Assembly (NCBI RefSeq): GCF_032854445.1
Contig: NC_088297.1
Span: 23,821,127 to 23,885,126, forward strand
Reading direction: 5' to 3'
Length of the DNA stretch: 64,000 bases
Source of the DNA: Liolophura sinensis
Lineage: Eukaryota; Mollusca; Polyplacophora; Chitonida; Chitonidae
Of the stretch, positions 21,310 through 32,530 are shown piece by piece (the first letter of the stretch is position 1; every line of letters starts with the position of its first letter). The notes under the pieces are model-generated. The model worked only from the letters and a program-made list of their open reading frames with translations, did not search any database and was not told where the DNA came from. A program made the translations under genes and the position numbers.

Positions 21310-22100
21310 TTCCTAACTTCTTTCAAAGCGGCACCTTATGGTAATTGTGAGCATTAACCCAACGCACTTTGTAATCTAAGCTTAACATAATATTCCATTT
21401 TATTTATTCACATACACCAGTACGCGAAAATAAGCAAGTTACACTTGCATTTTATCACACAGTGTACTTGTCGATAATTCTGAATATTTCTAATTAACTT
21501 TACTGCTGCATGGAAATGGTACCCAGTGTGGATTGTTTTATCCTACACACGACATGCGGAAATATCGACTAAATATGTGATCAAACTAAAACACCACAAA
21601 TGTTTAAAACACAAGACAAACCTTGATCAGACGTATACATGTATCAATAAAGCATCCCACATAAAAAGTTTAAGAATCCTAAAAAAAATTTAAAGTTTAA
21701 AAAAAATCATTTAATAGTTGTGATATGACATGACTAAGATGTCCGAAGTAAGCAACATCCGTCGCATGACGTATATCATGGCCTGGAATCACTAATTACA
21801 GATTAATTGTTGATTTACACAGCTACCAAGTGAGTCAAAAAAGGCTGTGGCCGTTCACGTCTGATTATGTCCATTTTTCCGAAACAACTAAGTTTATATT
21901 AATTGTTGTCTTTTCAGTTGAGAACTGTTCTTACACAGAAAGGACATCCTAATAAACAATAGAAAGACTGAATGTAAATACGAGACGTATGGGGGAAGAC
22001 GGTATTAATTATATCATGATATTAACTTTTCTACAACTTACAATGTATCTGTTTATTTCTTTATTTGTTGGATTAATGTATAGTACTGTACCCGAGAATA
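21310..22100. other. Unannotated stretch
   Basis: AT-rich, no supported gene, no clear repeat. Confidence 0.4.
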
Positions 22101-22104
22101 TATC

Positions 22105-22495
22105 ACCAATGAGACCACTAGTGGGACCACTTCGGGAATCATGCGAGACCACTAGGGGAAACATGTGGGACCACTAGGTTAAGCATGTGGGACCACAAGG
22201 GGAACTACTAGACCAGGGGAAACATGCGAGACCACTAGGAGAAACCTGTGAAACCACTAGGGGAAACATGTGGAACCACCAGGGGAAACATGTGAGACCA
22301 CTAGGAGAAACCCGTGAGACCACTAGGGAAAACATGTGGGACCACTAGGGGAAAACATTTGGGACCACTAGGGGGAACTGCAAGACAGGTAGAGGAAACA
22401 TGTGGGACCACCAGGGAAACCTGTGAGACCAGTAGAGGAAACATGTGTGACCACCAGGGAAACCTGTGAGACCACTAGTGGAAACATGTTGCCCC
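22105..22495. repeat. 22-23 bp minisatellite
   Basis: The unit GACCACTAGGGGAAACATGT is repeated about 16 times with variants (CCAGGG, GTAGAGG, CCTGTGA). The array ends shortly before a dinucleotide run. Confidence 0.9.
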
Positions 22496-22530
22496 TGGAG
22501 ACTTTTGACGCACAGGCATTGTCCGTACGG

Positions 22531-22533
<3 letters not shown>

Positions 22534-22603
<70 letters not shown>
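22534..22603. repeat. (TA)n microsatellite
   Basis: About 35 uninterrupted TA dinucleotides. Overlapping open frames encoding Ile-Tyr repeats are artefacts. Confidence 0.97.
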
Positions 22604-22605
<2 letters not shown>

Positions 22606-24830
22606 CCATATATCATGTGATCTTCATGCGGCCAACTTCATACAAGAAAAACACAATGCACACAGAGGCGATGTGACGGAGATGTGCCCATATGCGATGA
22701 TGCTGGATGAGTCTTAGGGGTACCCTGCCTATAGCCGCATGGTGAAGAACCCACAACTCGCGTGGATCATAGACCCTGTGTGACTGTGAGCCCTAAGTTC
22801 TCGGTCCCACCACGCCGCTTACAAAACTAGCACATGCAGTAATACACAAAAATCTCAAAACATTTTCAACCTTGGTTTGAATTTTGGAAATGAGATCCTA
22901 CTTGTACACGATATAGCTGGACACTCAATCCACTGTAACCTTGACACTTTCCCTGACTTTCCGCAATATGAAAAAGGTGAAGAGTTTGTTTTATACACAG
23001 ACATAAATGTCCGATATTTGACTGTTTAGTAGCTAGTTATCTGCCTTTGGTAGGAGTAAAGGGATTGGTCGGCCCCTTCACCTGCAGACAAGGTAAAATA
23101 TCTATCCGCGTCACGAGGCCAGCCGACGGATTCAGCACGGGGCTGCGGTTTTCCTTAAATCATGTGAGGTTCAGGGCCGCCATCACCAGTGTCACCGATG
23201 TATTAACATGTTTCCTGGCCGCACGTGCCCACGGCAACACCCTCTCAATCTTTTATTGGTGGCTTCGAATATGGTGAATGTGACCTGGATGTGAGCATTT
23301 GTAGCGTTCAGGGCGAATATTCGGTTTTGGCCGGTTTTGCCCGCCTTTGTCGTTATGTGTGTACAGAATATGTGGGTGTCTGCGGCTGGCGGCTAACCCT
23401 GACGCCTCTTCTACTATATTATGGTTTACCACTCCCTTGTTGATGATATTATTGAAACTCGGATCTAGAAGAAGAGGAAAAACAAATAAGATTTATCCAA
23501 CGACTGGGTTTATAACGCCGTAATCAACAATCTAACTTATTTTACACTCTATTTATTAAACCACAGACCTTTCGCATGACTGACGAACTTTTGGCATGTG
23601 ATGTAAGTCACGTGTAACACCACATGACGACAATACTGTCGTTGTCGTCCGCTTACGGATGAATCCAACACATCCGTCCATCTCTTCTTCTCGCGACAAC
23701 GTCACTTTTCATTCCATTCCCGGTGAAAGCAATTGCGAGGTCATGACATCAGAGAAAGATTAAACCTTTGAAACCATTCTGCGGTACATCATGATCGGCC
23801 ATATAGCCGTTGACGTCCTTAGCTTTTCGGACGGTAACGGAAAATTTCTCGCCCATAAAACTGATCGCTGTTGTAAAAGCGAAAAAGTTTTGAGTATGGC
23901 GTTAAGCGATACTCAAATAAAAAAAGACAGTAAAATAGGATTTGCCGGCCTGTTTCTCACACTGCAAGACATAAAATATATTTCTCTATTTTTCTGATAG
24001 TCTATCCCTGTAAGTATGATGTGAAAAACAGATTAAATAAGATCATGCATACATTTCTACATGGACCACTATAGACTCTCAGCTTTTTTCTAAAGCTACT
24101 GGAGTTTTCAATCTTTTTAAAAATTTTTAATATGTTAGGCCTATTTCTGATTAATTCGGGGTGTTTATATGTATTATTAAGTAACTGGTAAACTAAGAAA
24201 CATTCCCCTACCAGAGGTTACCAACACGAAGTAGAGAAGCGGTCCGAACAGAAATGAGCGAAGTAACTTTGACAAGGCCATGTTTTGAGATTCTCACGAC
24301 GTAGACTCACGGCTATATAAGGTATACTGAGCTGAGCACAAGTGTAACGCGCAGTCCTACAGGCTGTGGATGATAAGTATGAGTACCACGGGTAGGGGAC
24401 AGTGTAAGGTGAGCGGCATTAACTCAGGGGCTATTTCGTTTTAATTTTTTTCTCTCCTAATTTGATTAACATGTGAATTTAAGGAGTTCACCTACTATAA
24501 GCACCACGTCACAAAGACAATCTGGACCAGATTCTTTATAAATGTGATTTAAAAAATCTGGAAGCGTTCGGTTAACGGACGGAGGAATCCATGTATACTC
24601 ATGGAAACCATCCTATCGTGGAGAAAAGCGAAAACAAAACGAAGGAAAACATCAGAGCTCACAAGGCTGGGCAATTGTTTCGAGGTCCAGCAGCAGGAAG
24701 CTCAGAGTGGAATGAATAAAAAAAAAACACGCTGCTTAGCGCTCAGTCAGAAACAGCCTTCTCCAGCTGCATGGCGGTTTTGGAGATCTTGACCGTTTTC
24801 CCATTTTTACGTGTGAGTATTTGCCACTTA
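22604..24830. other. Unannotated stretch
   Basis: Open frames of 60-76 codons without recognisable domains. I do not support a gene here. Confidence 0.4.
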
Positions 24831-24834
24831 CCAC

Positions 24835-24960
24835 ACTGTCGTCACTGTTCTGGTTTTACTCTCTATTCTGTAGCGGTATTTCATCGGTTACGTGTGACCA
24901 TTTGCCAGCTATTACACTGTCGTCGCTGCTCTGGTTTTACTTTCTATGCTGTACGTCTTT
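24835..24960 (+). repeat. Low-copy 49-bp repeat seed
   Basis: Two and a half diverged units of CACTGTCGTCGCTGCTCTGG followed by TTTTACTCTCTATGCTGTA. The reverse complement of this unit forms the twelve-copy array at 52500-53095. Confidence 0.8.
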
Positions 24961-24984
24961 AAGAAAGTATATAAAGTACAACAA

Positions 24985-25165
24985 ATTGACGGAATCGTGC
25001 AAAGAGAAGCAGTCAACAGTTTTCAGTTTTGTCGGAAAGACGTAGAGTATGCTCTAGGCGACTGCGTGAAATCAGTATTCAAATCGTGTACAATATTATC
25101 AGTATCAGCTGTCGATAACAAAATATGTATCTCAGTTGCGCTTTGATTGCAACTGTTCATATATT
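24985..25165 (+). repeat. Dispersed repeat, second copy of 19280-19460
   Basis: Shares CAAAGAGAAGCAGTCAACAG, GAAATCAGTATTCAAA, ATCAGCTGTCGATA and AAAATATGTATCTCAGTTGC with 19280-19460. No coding potential is conserved between the copies. Family unknown. Confidence 0.75.
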
Positions 25166-26973
25166 CAACGTGGCAATCTAATTCGACCCCTTCCTCCAAT
25201 AAATAGCCCTTCTCCATTGTGATGAGATACTCCCACCTTGACGTTCCTGGACTTTTTCATTTTGTGCTCTGATACTTGACCCCATCCCCCCTTAATGAGC
25301 CTGGACTCTTCGCTTTTAGTACTCGGATTCTCTACCTCCTCTTTCGTTGTTGTCTCTGGACTTATGTCTTTATGCGAATGTAAGACATGAAGCTTATGTT
25401 TTGCACTGTAATATTCGACTCCTTTCTCCACAGATGACAATGAATTTTGCCTCTTGCACTGGATTATTAGACTCCTTTCTCCACAGACGATAATGAACTT
25501 TGGTCTTTTGTTTTGAGATATTCGACTCTTTTCTCCACAGATGACAATGGACTTTTGTCTTTTGTACTCAGATATTCGACTCCTTTTTCCACACATGACA
25601 ATGAACTTTGCCTGGATTATTCGACTCCTTTCTCCACAGATGACAGTGGGCTTTTGTCTTTTGTTTGAGATATTCGACTCCTTTCTCCACAGATGACAAT
25701 GGACTTTTGTCTTTTGTTTTGAGATATTCGACTCCTTTCTCCACAGATGACAATGGGCTTTTGCCTTTTGGTTGGGATATTCCAGACCTTTCTCCACAGA
25801 TGACAGTGGGCTTTTGTCTTTTGTTTTGGGATATTCGACTCCTTTCTCAACAGATGACAAAGGGCTTTTGCCTTTTGCTTTGGGATATTCCAGTCCTTTC
25901 TCCACAGATGACAGTGGGCTTTTGTCTTTTGTTTTGAGATATTCGACTCCTTTCTCAACAGATGACAATGGGCTTTTGTCTTTTGCTTTGGGATATTCTA
26001 GTCCTTTCTCCACAGATGGCAATTGACTTTTGTCTTTTGTTTTGAGATATTCGACTCCTTTCTCAACAGATGACAATGGGCTTTTGCCTTTTGCTTTGGG
26101 ATATTCCAGTCCTTTCTCCACAGATGACAGTGGGCTTTTGTCTTTTGTTTTGAGATATTCGACTGCTTTCTCAACAGATGACAATGGGCTTTTGTCTTTT
26201 GCCTTGGGATATTCCAGTCCTTTCTCCACAGATGGCAATTGACTTTTGTCTTTTGTTTTGGGATATTCGACTCCTTTCTCAACAGATGACAATGGGCTTT
26301 TGTCTTTTGCTTTGGGATATTCTAGCCCTTTCTCCACAGATGGCAATTGACTTTTGTCTTTTGTTTTGGGATATTCGACTCCTTTCTCAACAGATGACAA
26401 TTGACTTTTGTCTTTTGTTTTGGGATGTTCCAGTCCTTTCTCCACAGATGGCAATTGACTTTTGTCTTTTGTTTTGGGATATTCGACTCCTTTCTCAACA
26501 GATGACAATGGGCTTTTGTCTTTTGCTTTGGGATATTCCAGTCCTTTCCCCACAGATGACAATGGGCTTTTGCCTTTTGCTTTGGGATATTCTAGTCCTT
26601 TCTCCACAGATGGCAATTGACTTTTGTCTTTTGTTTTGGGATATTCGACTCCTTTCTCCACAAATGACAATGGGCTTTTGCCTTTTGCTTTGGGATATTC
26701 TAGTCCTTTCTCCACAGATGGCAATTGACTTTTGTCTTTTGTTTTGGGATATTCGACTCCTTTCCCCACAGATGACAATGGGCTTTTGCCTTTTGGTTTG
26801 GGATATTCTAGTCCTTTCCCCACAGACGGCAATTGACTTTTGTCTTTTGTTTTGGGATATTCGATTCCTTTCCCCACAGATGACAATGGGCTTTTGCCTT
26901 TTGCTTTGGGATATTCCAGTCCTTTCTTCACAGATGGCAACTGACTTTTGCCTTTTGTTCTGCTATACTCCAC
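25165..26973 (-). CDS. Hypothetical Lys/Ser/Pro-rich repetitive protein (doubtful)
   Basis: A 602-codon frame starts at an ATG within the first repeat unit and consists of about 28 imperfect 18-residue repeats. It then shifts register into a tail ending GGRGRIRLPR. It has no signal peptide, no splice-supported upstream exon and no conserved domain. Highly repetitive Lys-rich proteins exist among structural and shell-associated secreted proteins, but nothing here shows expression. Open frames on the opposite strand favour a minisatellite by-product. Conservation of the amino-acid repeat against synonymous change could not be measured. Confidence 0.2.
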   Translation of the reverse strand: MEYSRTKGKSQLPSVKKGLEYPKAKGKSPLSSVGKGIEYPKTKDKSQLPSVGKGLEYPKPKGKSPLSSVGKGVEYPKTKDKSQLPSVEKGLEYPKAKGKSPLSFVEKGVEYPKTKDKSQLPSVEKGLEYPKAKGKSPLSSVGKGLEYPKAKDKSPLSSVEKGVEYPKTKDKSQLPSVEKGLEHPKTKDKSQLSSVEKGVEYPKTKDKSQLPSVEKGLEYPKAKDKSPLSSVEKGVEYPKTKDKSQLPSVEKGLEYPKAKDKSPLSSVEKAVEYLKTKDKSPLSSVEKGLEYPKAKGKSPLSSVEKGVEYLKTKDKSQLPSVEKGLEYPKAKDKSPLSSVEKGVEYLKTKDKSPLSSVEKGLEYPKAKGKSPLSSVEKGVEYPKTKDKSPLSSVEKGLEYPNQKAKAHCHLWRKESNISKQKTKVHCHLWRKESNISNKRQKPTVICGERSRIIQAKFIVMCGKRSRISEYKRQKSIVICGEKSRISQNKRPKFIIVCGERSLIIQCKRQNSLSSVEKGVEYYSAKHKLHVLHSHKDISPETTTKEEVENPSTKSEESRLIKGGWGQVSEHKMKKSRNVKVGVSHHNGEGLFIGGRGRIRLPR

Positions 26974-27490
26974 TATGTTTTTACCCCACTTATTTCTAAA
27001 TAAAACTGGATTTTTGCATTTTGTGCGGGCATACTCGACCCCTCGTCCCCCATTGCCATTTGACCTATGGTTTTTGTGCTATGATACTAGATGTACGCGG
27101 ACTTTTAGCATCAGTGATGGGATACTCGACCCTTTACATCATTGATGCCCGTAGATTTTTTTCAATTTTGCGCTTGATAATGTGTCCCCTACCTGTCTAG
27201 ATTTAGGCGAATTTTTACCTTTGTGCTGTGATAATCTTAATACCTAAATATCCTTGGAAATTTTGTGCGTATACTCCAGGCCTTTTCCCCTAGATTTCTC
27301 TGGACGTTTGCCTTTTTTTTCCTGGGATACACCACCCACATTTCCATAAAAGTTTCTCAACTTTTGCCTTTCGTGTAGAGATAATATGTCCTTACTTGAT
27401 GTCCCTAGAGGTTGTCCTTTGTGCTGGAATACTCAACCTCTCCTACCCTGATGTCCCAGCGCTTTTTTCCCTTTGTGATTGGAACATTAG
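25190..27490 (-). repeat. 54-bp minisatellite array with a long open frame
   Basis: Read on -, the unit encodes EKGVEYPKTKDKSQLPSV (18 residues). Units alternate with a second type, EKGLEYPKAKGKSPLSSV, giving a 108-bp higher-order repeat. The core, 25600-26960, is regular. Diverged outer copies reach 25225 and 27480 and carry indels. Because 54 is divisible by three, other frames are also open (on + a 273-codon frame). The 602-codon frame at 25165-26973 is recorded separately. Confidence 0.93.
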
Positions 27491-27559
27491 CTCTTGGTGT
27501 TTTGCATGGGTTTATCAGAGTTCCCCAGACAACACGGTAATGCTCAGCTTATACTTCTC

Positions 27560-28988
27560 TACCATGCACAGGTACACAACTGTATAAAGCTCAGGTACAC
27601 AACTGTATAAAGCTCAGGTACACAACTGTATAAAGCTCAGGTACACAACTGTATAAAGCTCAGGTACACAACTGTATAAAGCACAGGTACACAACTGTAT
27701 AAAGCTCAGGTACACAACTGTATAAAGCTCAGGTACACAGCTGTATAAAGCACAGGTACACAACTGTATAAAACACAGGTACACAACTGTATAAAGCACA
27801 GGTACACAACTGTATAAAGCACAGGTACACAACTGTATAAAGCACAGGTACACAACTGTATAAAGCACAGGTACACAAATGTATAAAGCTCAGGTACACA
27901 ACTGTATAAAGCACAGGTACACAACTGTATAAAGCACAGGTACACAACTGTATAAAGCACAGGTACACAACTGTATAAAGCACAGGTACACAACTGTATA
28001 AAGCACAGGTACACAAATGTATAAAGCTCAGGTACACAACTGTATAAAGCTCAGGTACACAACTGTATAAAGCTCAGGTACACAACTGTATAAAGCTCAG
28101 GTACACAACTGTATAAAGCACAGGTACACAACTGTATAAAGCACAGGTACACAACTGTATAAAGCACAGATACACAACTGTATAAAGCACAGGTACACAA
28201 CTGTATAAAGCACAGGTACACAACTGTATAAAGCACAGGTACACAAATGTATAAAGCTCAGGTACACAACTGTATAAAGCTCAGGTACACAACTGTATAA
28301 AGCTCAGGTACACAACTGTATAAAGCACAGGTACACAACTGTATAAAGCACAGGTACACAACTGTATAAAGCACAGGTACACAAATGTATAAAGCTCAGG
28401 TACACAACTGTATAAAGCACAGGTACACAACTGTATAAAGCACAGGTACACAAATGTATAAAGCACAGGTACACAGCTGTATAAAGCACAGGTACACAAC
28501 TGTATAAAGCACAGGTACACAACTGTATAAAACACAGGTACACAACTGTATAAAGCACAGGTACACAACTGTATAAAGCTCAGGTACACAACTGTATAAA
28601 GCACAGGTACACAACTGTATAAAACACAGGTACACAACTGTATAAAGCACAGGTACACAACTGTATAAAGCTGAGGTGCACTACTGTATAAAGCACAGAT
28701 TCACAACTGTACAAAGCACAGGTACACAACTGTATAAAGCTGAGGTGCACTACTGTATAAAGCCCAGATACACAGCTGTATAAAGCACAGGTACACAACC
28801 GTAAGAAGAACAGGTGCACAACTGTATAAATCAAAGGTACACAACTGTATAAAGCGGAGGTGCACAACGGTATAAAGCACAGGTACACAACTGTATAAAG
28901 CACAGATGCACAACCGTATACAGCACAGGTGCACGACTGTATAAAGCACATGTACACAACTGTATAAAGCACAGGTACACAACTGCAT
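27560..28988. repeat. 23-bp minisatellite array, about 62 units
   Basis: The unit is GTACACAACTGTATAAAGC plus ACAG or TCAG, 23 bp, with very little divergence from 27580 to 28660. To the right are more variable copies (GAGGTGCACTAC, GGTGCACAACCG). Since 23 is not a multiple of three, each frame cycles with a 69-bp period, producing false CALYSCVPVLYTVVYL-type peptides. It continues at 29265-29445 after a SINE. Confidence 0.97.
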
Positions 28989-28989
28989 A

Positions 28990-29264
28990 GGGGGCCTCCG
29001 TGGCTCAGTTGGTTAGCGCGCTAGCGCAGCGTAATGACCCAGGAGTCTCTCAACATTGCATTCGCTGTGAGTTCAAGTCCAGCTCATGCTGAATCTCTCT
29101 CCGGCCGTATGTGGGAAGGTCTGTCAGCAACCTGTGGATGGTCGTGGGTTTCCCCCGAGCTCTGCCCGGTTTCCTCCCTCCATAATTCTGGCCGCCCTCG
29201 TACAAGTGAAATATTCTTGAGTACGGCGTAAAACACCAAATAAATAAATAAATAAACAAAAATT
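28990..29264 (+). mobile_element. SINE family A, full length, inserted in the 23-bp array
   Basis: tRNA-like head with TGGCTCAGTTGG (A box) and GAGTTCAAGTCC (B box), body with GGATGGTCGTGGGTTTCCC, tail GGCGTAAAACACCAAATAAA then AAATA repeats. It is flanked by ACTGCATA (28982-28989) and ACTGTATA (29265-29272), an 8-bp target duplication with one mismatch, both sides being minisatellite sequence. Confidence 0.95.
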
Positions 29265-29445
29265 ACTGTATAAAACACAGGTGCACAACTGTATAAAGCA
29301 CAGGTACACAAACGTATAAAGCACAGGTACACAACCGTAAAATAAACAGGTACACAACCGTATAAAGCACAGGTACACAACATTATAAAGCACAGATACA
29401 CAACTGTATAAAGCATAGGTACCCAGTCGTATAAAGCACAGGTGT
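29265..29445. repeat. Right part of the 23-bp minisatellite
   Basis: Seven to eight diverged units (ACAACCGTATAAAGC and similar) continue the array after the SINE. Confidence 0.9.
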
Positions 29446-30117
29446 GGTAATTGGTGTTATTATTTATTCGCGGTACCAGTAAACACCGAACGAAACAAAC
29501 ATTATAGATCCGTAAAATTAAGATAAATATTCTCTGTAAGCAATGCAAAAATGATAATGCCTCTGAAGCTCTCTTAAGACATCCTTTATCCTCTTTAAAA
29601 TTAGGTGGAGGGTGGTGACCTTATAGTTTAGACGCTTGTCGTTCAATCACGACTTTGATGACAATCATGGGCCTTTGGTGATAATAGACCTTTCGGAACT
29701 GTCAATCAAGAACATGCAATTGACTAATCAACTAAGCGGTATTTGTTACAAATACCGGATGTGCCACACATTGGTGGTTACAAATGTTCAGTCTTTCTGG
29801 GACGTCATTACGTCACAATTGCTTTCACCGGGAATGGAATGAAAAGTAACGTTGTCACGAGAAGGGGTGGGACATCGGATATGAGAGTCATACGCGGTCA
29901 ACGATGCCCACGTGACCATGTATGCAGTCCAACAACATTCATTGAAAACCATGTGTCTCCCCCGGATATGATGTGCACATCTGCATTTCATATGTTGAAA
30001 ATATCAGTGTGGCTTGACAAATTTAAGTGGTATAACCCGGGCAGCCCGGTTTCCTTCACCCATAACACTGGCCACTATTGTCTCAGTGGACTAGTACCCT
30101 TGGGTTTGAAAGCCATC
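29446..30117. other. Unannotated stretch
   Basis: An open frame at 29743-30144 (+, 133 codons) has no recognisable domain and runs into the SINE head. I do not call a gene. A CCCGGGCAGCCCGGTTTC motif at about 30037 recurs at about 30757. Confidence 0.35.
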
Positions 30118-30118
30118 T

Positions 30119-30373
30119 GGGGCCCCCGTGGCCGAGGTAATTAGCGTTCCACCGCGGCGCAATGACCCAAGAGCCTCTAACTAATGCGGTCGCTCATGCT
30201 GGGTTCCTCTTTTGCTGTACGTGAGAAGGTCTGCCAACAACCTGCAGATGGCCGTGGGTTTCCCCTGGGGTCTATCCGGTTTCCTCCCATCATAACCCTG
30301 GCCCCCGCGTACAAGTGAAATATTCTTGAGTACTGGTACTGCGTAAAACACCAATCAGATAAAGAAATAAATG
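30119..30373 (+). mobile_element. SINE family A, diverged full-length copy
   Basis: GGGGCCCCCGTGGCCGAGG head, AATGACCCAAGAGCCTCTAA, GATGGCCGTGGGTTTCCCC, AAGTGAAATATTCTTGAG and GCGTAAAACACCAATCAG. The B box is partly deleted. Confidence 0.88.
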
Positions 30374-31585
30374 CATTGGGGTGTTACTTAGACAATGGAC
30401 ATATGCATATTCAAATTATTTCAGAACGTCTTAGTACATAATCTTAACACAAATCCTTCATATCATTTGAGAGTGTATCTATATGTATGCTGGGGTTTAA
30501 TGTCATAACTGTCAATTTTTTCCACCGTGCGTCGGCCATTTCTCAAACGTTTGCTGCGCAATAGAAAGGAAACAAAATGCATGACTGCTCAAATGCCTCA
30601 CATAATGTGTTATTGATCGAAGGAAAGTGTAAAGTGCCAAATCAAAGTTTCCAAATCAATAGAATTGTTCTGGGAATTTGAAATTTGCACCTTTTAGCCT
30701 ATCTGTGTGGGGGCGATTCTCCGCCTTACCGTGCCAGTTCTTTTCAGTGGTGTAGCCCGGGCAGCCCGGGCAGCCCGGTTTCAGTCATGAAACTGATCAC
30801 CCATCTCTACTGAAGTGTCACGGCACGCTCTAGCATCCACCACTGTAAACGTCTAACTGAAATAAGATGTGTTTTTTCGTTTTTCGTTCTCCAGCAGAAG
30901 CATTTGCCGAATCAGACACATAAAAACCCCACATCGCAGAACGAAAAATACTAGTGTGTCATCAATAATTGGATTTGAACTCTTAAACTCACGTGAATAT
31001 GAATATGAATGAATAGAAACCATGATAAAATATATATTAAAAAGGCTAATCTACATACTTTTATATATTTGACTGTTGTTGTCATGAAGGCCCCACAGAC
31101 AATGAGAGCGGCGAGTCTAGAAATTCCCTACCCAAGAGTTGAAAAGAGGAAAAAAACAATACATATTTCCACTGATCAATAGATATATCTTCCTTCGAGG
31201 TTCGTCTCTTGATACATTTGCCATTATGCCTTCTATTGGATGATGCTATTGCATCAACTTTTCTCGTCCAATCAGTTATCCGTCTGTGAAATGCTACAAG
31301 GCTATCGATCCTTCCATGTACATGTTGTTGGCTCAGAGCTGTGTGTAAATTACAAAACTAGTAAACATCTGTGTGAAAACCAGCGAGCTAGTCCGCATGC
31401 GTGGTGACATTACCCTGTGGAAACATTCGGTTATTAAGCAATGACTGTAGTGACATCTGTGACTATGGAATTATCGCTAAAATATGACATGTAAAAATAA
31501 TTATGTAAGCGAGATACATGTATGACAAAAAATGAACGTTGCACCACTGTCAGTAATTGTCTGAATATAGAGATCATCTGGAAAA
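30374..31585. other. Unannotated stretch
   Basis: No supported gene or clear repeat. Confidence 0.4.
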
Positions 31586-31589
31586 TTTA

Positions 31590-32085
31590 CTACATACTGG
31601 TGTTTCGTTTCTTAACACATTTGGTGAGAATCACTACACGCTAGTTGGTCGTTTTTAACACATTTGGAAAGAAGCACTACACACTGGTGTGTCGTTTTTA
31701 ACACATTTTGGAAAACCACTTCGTTTTTTAGCACATTTGGGGAGAATTACTGCTTACAAGTGTTTCGTTTTTGTAGCACATTTGGGAAGAATCGCCACAC
31801 GCAAGTGTGTTTTTCTGTAACACATTTCGGAAGAATCACTACATGCCAGTGTTTCATTTCATAACACATTTAGGAAGCCTCGCTGGCGCTAGTGTGTCGT
31901 TTTTTAACACATTTAGGAAGCCTTGCTGGCGCTAGTGTGTCGTTTTTTAACACATTTAGGAAGACTCGCTGCGCTCTATTTGTGTCGTTTTTTTAACACA
32001 TTTAGAGAGAATCACTACACACCAGTGTTTCGTTTTTTTTTATTACATATTCAGCAAGAACCACTTCATGTAAGTGCCTCCTTCA
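31590..32085. repeat. 43-bp minisatellite
   Basis: The unit contains TTTTAACACATTTAGGAAG, then a variable CACTACACACTAGTGT or CTGGCGCTAGTGTGTCG segment. There are about eleven copies; the pair near 31865-31950 is almost identical. Confidence 0.88.
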
Positions 32086-32279
32086 GAATTCATCACCGAC
32101 GGACATTAAGTGTTTTTAATACAATGTCCTATGAAATCTCAGACACTGATTGATCTGACAAAAGATCAATCAATAAAACATAAACATACTCAAATAAATT
32201 GAATACATATAACTGTAAAATTAAACTTCGGAGAAAATACATTCCGGTGACATCGATTAAAGTTATAAGGCACGTGTAC

Positions 32280-32530
32280 TTAAACTGTGTCTCCTGATGG
32301 CGCGCGAGTCCATGCCGCCAAAAACATCAGGGCAGTGCAGCGCACCCAGTCACATTATATTGAAATCGCTCGACCCTGTCCCGTTTCCTTGCTACAACTT
32401 TTAAGCGCTGAGCGCCCAGAGAGGCAGAAGACAAATACCATTTTTAAAGTCTTTGATTTGACCCGAGCAGGGTTGATCCGACGTCTTCCGACTTCAAGGC
32501 GCATGCCCTAAGCCTTAGATCACCAAAAGG
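32280..32530 (-). mobile_element. SINE family B copy, diverged
   Basis: Read on -, it has a tRNA-like region with GGATCAACCCTGCTCGGG, then AAAGACTTTAAAAATGGTAT, CTGCCTCTCTGGGCGCTCAG, and AATATAATGTGACTGGGTG. The same blocks occur at 48395-48500 and 51270-51345. Confidence 0.75.

Noticed and set aside
27614-28988. Several 84-130 codon frames on - with Tyr/Cys/Leu-rich peptides
   Set aside because: They arise from a 23-bp unit read in a 69-bp cycle, and all three frames are equally open.
28990-29075. tRNA gene
   Set aside because: A and B boxes are good but the acceptor stem does not pair and the sequence is the head of a SINE with target duplications.
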